In this document: piece after piece, positions 62,201-64,000 of the stretch | How the letters are laid out: each line of letters starts with the position of its first letter | Position numbering within the stretch: the first letter of the stretch is position 1 | Source: Gossypium raimondii | Lineage: Eukaryota > Streptophyta > Magnoliopsida > Malvales > Malvaceae | Length of the DNA: 64,000 nt | Assembly: GCF_025698545.1 (NCBI RefSeq) | Contig: NC_068569.1 | Location: 4,774,001-4,838,000, forward strand | Direction: 5' to 3' | Program-made: the position numbers and the translations under genes | Notes under the pieces: model-generated | Databases searched by the model: none | What the model saw: only the letters and a program-made list of their open reading frames with translations | Told to the model about the DNA's origin: nothing

Positions 62201-62270
62201 TGTAACAGCCCGATTTTGGGTCTAGATGGAACAGTGGTTTTTGGACGACAAATCCGACGAGGAAAAAAAA
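62201..62270 (+). mobile_element. LTR-type start (copy C2), first 70 bp
   Basis: TGTAACAGCCCGATTTTGGG and CAGTGGTTTTTGGACGAC match the complement of the right end of copy A (TGTGATAGCCCG...AGTGGTTTCGTAACCAC). It is interrupted after 70 bp by the start of C3. Confidence 0.65.
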
Positions 62271-64000
62271 TGTAATGGCCTGAATTTTCAGAGGTGTCGG
62301 AACGGTGATTCGAGATCACTAAATTCGACAAACGAGTAGAAAATATTATTAATTTAGTGAGTATAAGTTAAATGTGAAGTTAGGAAAATTTTTGAAATAG
62401 TGAATAGTGCATTAGAAATAAATATTAAAATAATTAGAATAAAAAATAGGGTATCGAGACCTTGGAGATTTTAAATCGAGCCATAAATATTTTTATAAAT
62501 ATTTATGGAGTGTTAAAAAGTTAGTATTAAAGTTTCGTTAAGAAATTTTAAAGTTCCGATAATTAATTGAACAAAAAGGACTAAATTGTAACAAATGCAA
62601 AATTATGGGAAATGATTAAATAGCTTAAATGATAAAAGGAAGAGGGCTTCAAAGGCAAATAGACCCAAGGTCTATTTGGGCTGGACGGCAAGGGCATGAA
62701 ATCAGCAACAAAGTAAGGAGAATTAAGGGCAAAATTGGAATATTGCAAAATTTACTTAATAAAGTTAGGACCAAAGTGGAATTATCTAGATTTCTCTTTA
62801 TTTTTCTACATTCTCATCAGCAAAAAAACACCATAGATGGGTTTCCTTAAGCTGGTTCTTCCTATTTTTACTGCAGGTAAGTTCAATTCTTGATTATTTC
62901 TTGAAATTTTGGTGTTTTTGTGACTTTTACAACTAGGCCCACTTGTTGAATTCATTAGTTTTTGATTCTATGAAAGAAGTTGAAAGTTGCTATGAATATG
63001 TGCTGGAAGTATATGATGATTTAGCATGGAATTAGAGCTTTAAATTGTTCATATACTGATTTTATTGAAAGAATTGAATAGAAAGTGAATGTTTAGGACC
63101 AAATAGTAAAAGAGTTTGAAGATAGAGTTATATGTGAAAATTATGAATTTCAATAGTTGTGAAACAACTTATAATGTCTAGGTAAAGTATTAATTGATAA
63201 AATTAGATTATTTGAGGGGTTAATTGAGAAAGGACCGAATTGTATAAACTGTGAAATTTGGGGCAAAATGGAAATCAACATTTTGCACTAAAGCAGTTTT
63301 GGATAGCAGCAGTAGTATAACTTTGAAAAATCACCAAAAATTGTGGGAATTGAATTAGAGGGTGAATAAAATATTAAATTAAGTATTATTGAGTTTAGTT
63401 TCTCATAGAAGAAACGGTATAAGCAATGGAATTGTAAATCATGAGATATAATAAAATTTATGAGACAATGTCAGAATGATTTGGAGTTCCCCTGTTCTGA
63501 CTTTGGAAAATCATAAAAAATTGAATAAAAATAATTATGAGTTATAATTTATATTATTAGAATCCTTAATGAGTCTATTTTCAAAGGATATAAACAGAAA
63601 CATCATCCAAATTCTGTAAAATTAGATAATTCATTTTTAGTGAAGAGTGGTCGGAACTGTCAGACAGCAAAATAGGGAAAACTTTAAAGAATAAACTGCA
63701 CTATTTGGCTGAAACAAAAATTCTGAAATTTTTTTGGTAAGAAGGTATGTGAGTCTAGTTTCAGGGAAAATTAACGGATCTTAATTTGGAGCTCTGTAGC
63801 TCTGGATAAAAATAATTTAGTGACTCTGACTCGGATAAATAGCTTTGAATATACATGTGAGTGAATAGTGAAATTATAGCTAATGTTGTTTAAGTGTGTT
63901 ATACACATTAAGGACGTGGAATGGAGAGGAGGAGGAGGAAAATTGGGAAATATATGAATGATTTGTGTATAGTTGGTCATATGCTTGATTATAATTGATA
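62271..64000 (+). mobile_element. LTR-type element (copy C3), cut by window end
   Basis: Begins TGTAATGGCCTGAATTTTC, matching the complement of the right end of copy B (TGTAATGGCCTAAATTC). It runs through GAGCCATAAATATTTTTAT, TTTGCACTAAAGCAGTTTTGG, AGAATGATTTGGAGTTCCCC and GAGTCTAGTTTCAGGG, i.e. the whole body of copy B inverted. No gag/pol ORF seen before the window ends. Confidence 0.7.

Noticed and set aside
1..64000. tRNA, rRNA, CRISPR or bacterial-type operons
   Set aside because: None of the required structures or boxes were seen; the DNA is plant nuclear.

Overview
The window is plant nuclear DNA from a eudicot. Introns are short to medium and AT-rich, genes are widely spaced, and between them lie LTR-retrotransposon, MITE and gene-fragment debris. 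The coding exons match Arabidopsis families very closely. The repeat style and the protein variants suggest Malvaceae, probably Gossypium; this is an inference from memory and no search was run.

Layout from left to right. (1) 27-746, minus: first coding exon of an AHK5/CKI2-type cytosolic histidine kinase; the rest lies off the left edge. (2) 0.75-18.4 kb: no intact gene. It holds a decayed Copia pol 3' end, a 150-bp Tourist-like MITE, a CACTA-type end, a GC-rich terminal-inverted-repeat element, and a 3.3-kb TIR element with a TAA target duplication that carries the 3' half of a MIRO GTPase gene with its introns. A ubiquitin-specific protease fragment follows it. (3) 18462-21251, plus: CSLC5-type xyloglucan glucan synthase, five exons, 689 aa. 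(4) 25401-26738, minus: RSZ22-type SR splicing factor, four exons, 169 aa. (5) 26.8-32.0 kb: AT-rich spacer with two MITEs. (6) 32045-35817, plus: CYP714-family cytochrome P450, five exons, 523 aa. (7) 36799-46846, minus: a very long coiled-coil, tail-anchored TNO1-like Golgi/TGN protein, eight exons, about 2798 aa, with a 411-bp in-frame tandem duplication and one GC-AG intron. (8) 49347-50894, plus: group IId WRKY factor, three exons, 330 aa. (9) 51.7-64 kb: large LTR-type repeats of one superfamily in both orientations, including a 2516-bp TG...CA element with a perfect AAATC duplication nested in a relative.

The genes do not form a pathway. They are ordinary, separately promoted plant genes: cytokinin/stress signalling, cell wall, splicing, gibberellin-type P450, endomembrane tether and defence transcription factor. 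Exon joins were checked by reading frame and splice dinucleotides, and every join keeps phase. The most unusual item is the transposon-borne MIRO fragment at 11741-15072. Next are the 411-bp duplication in the TNO1-like gene, a perfect 23-bp hairpin at 47675-47728, and the nested LTR block with lineage-specific minisatellites.
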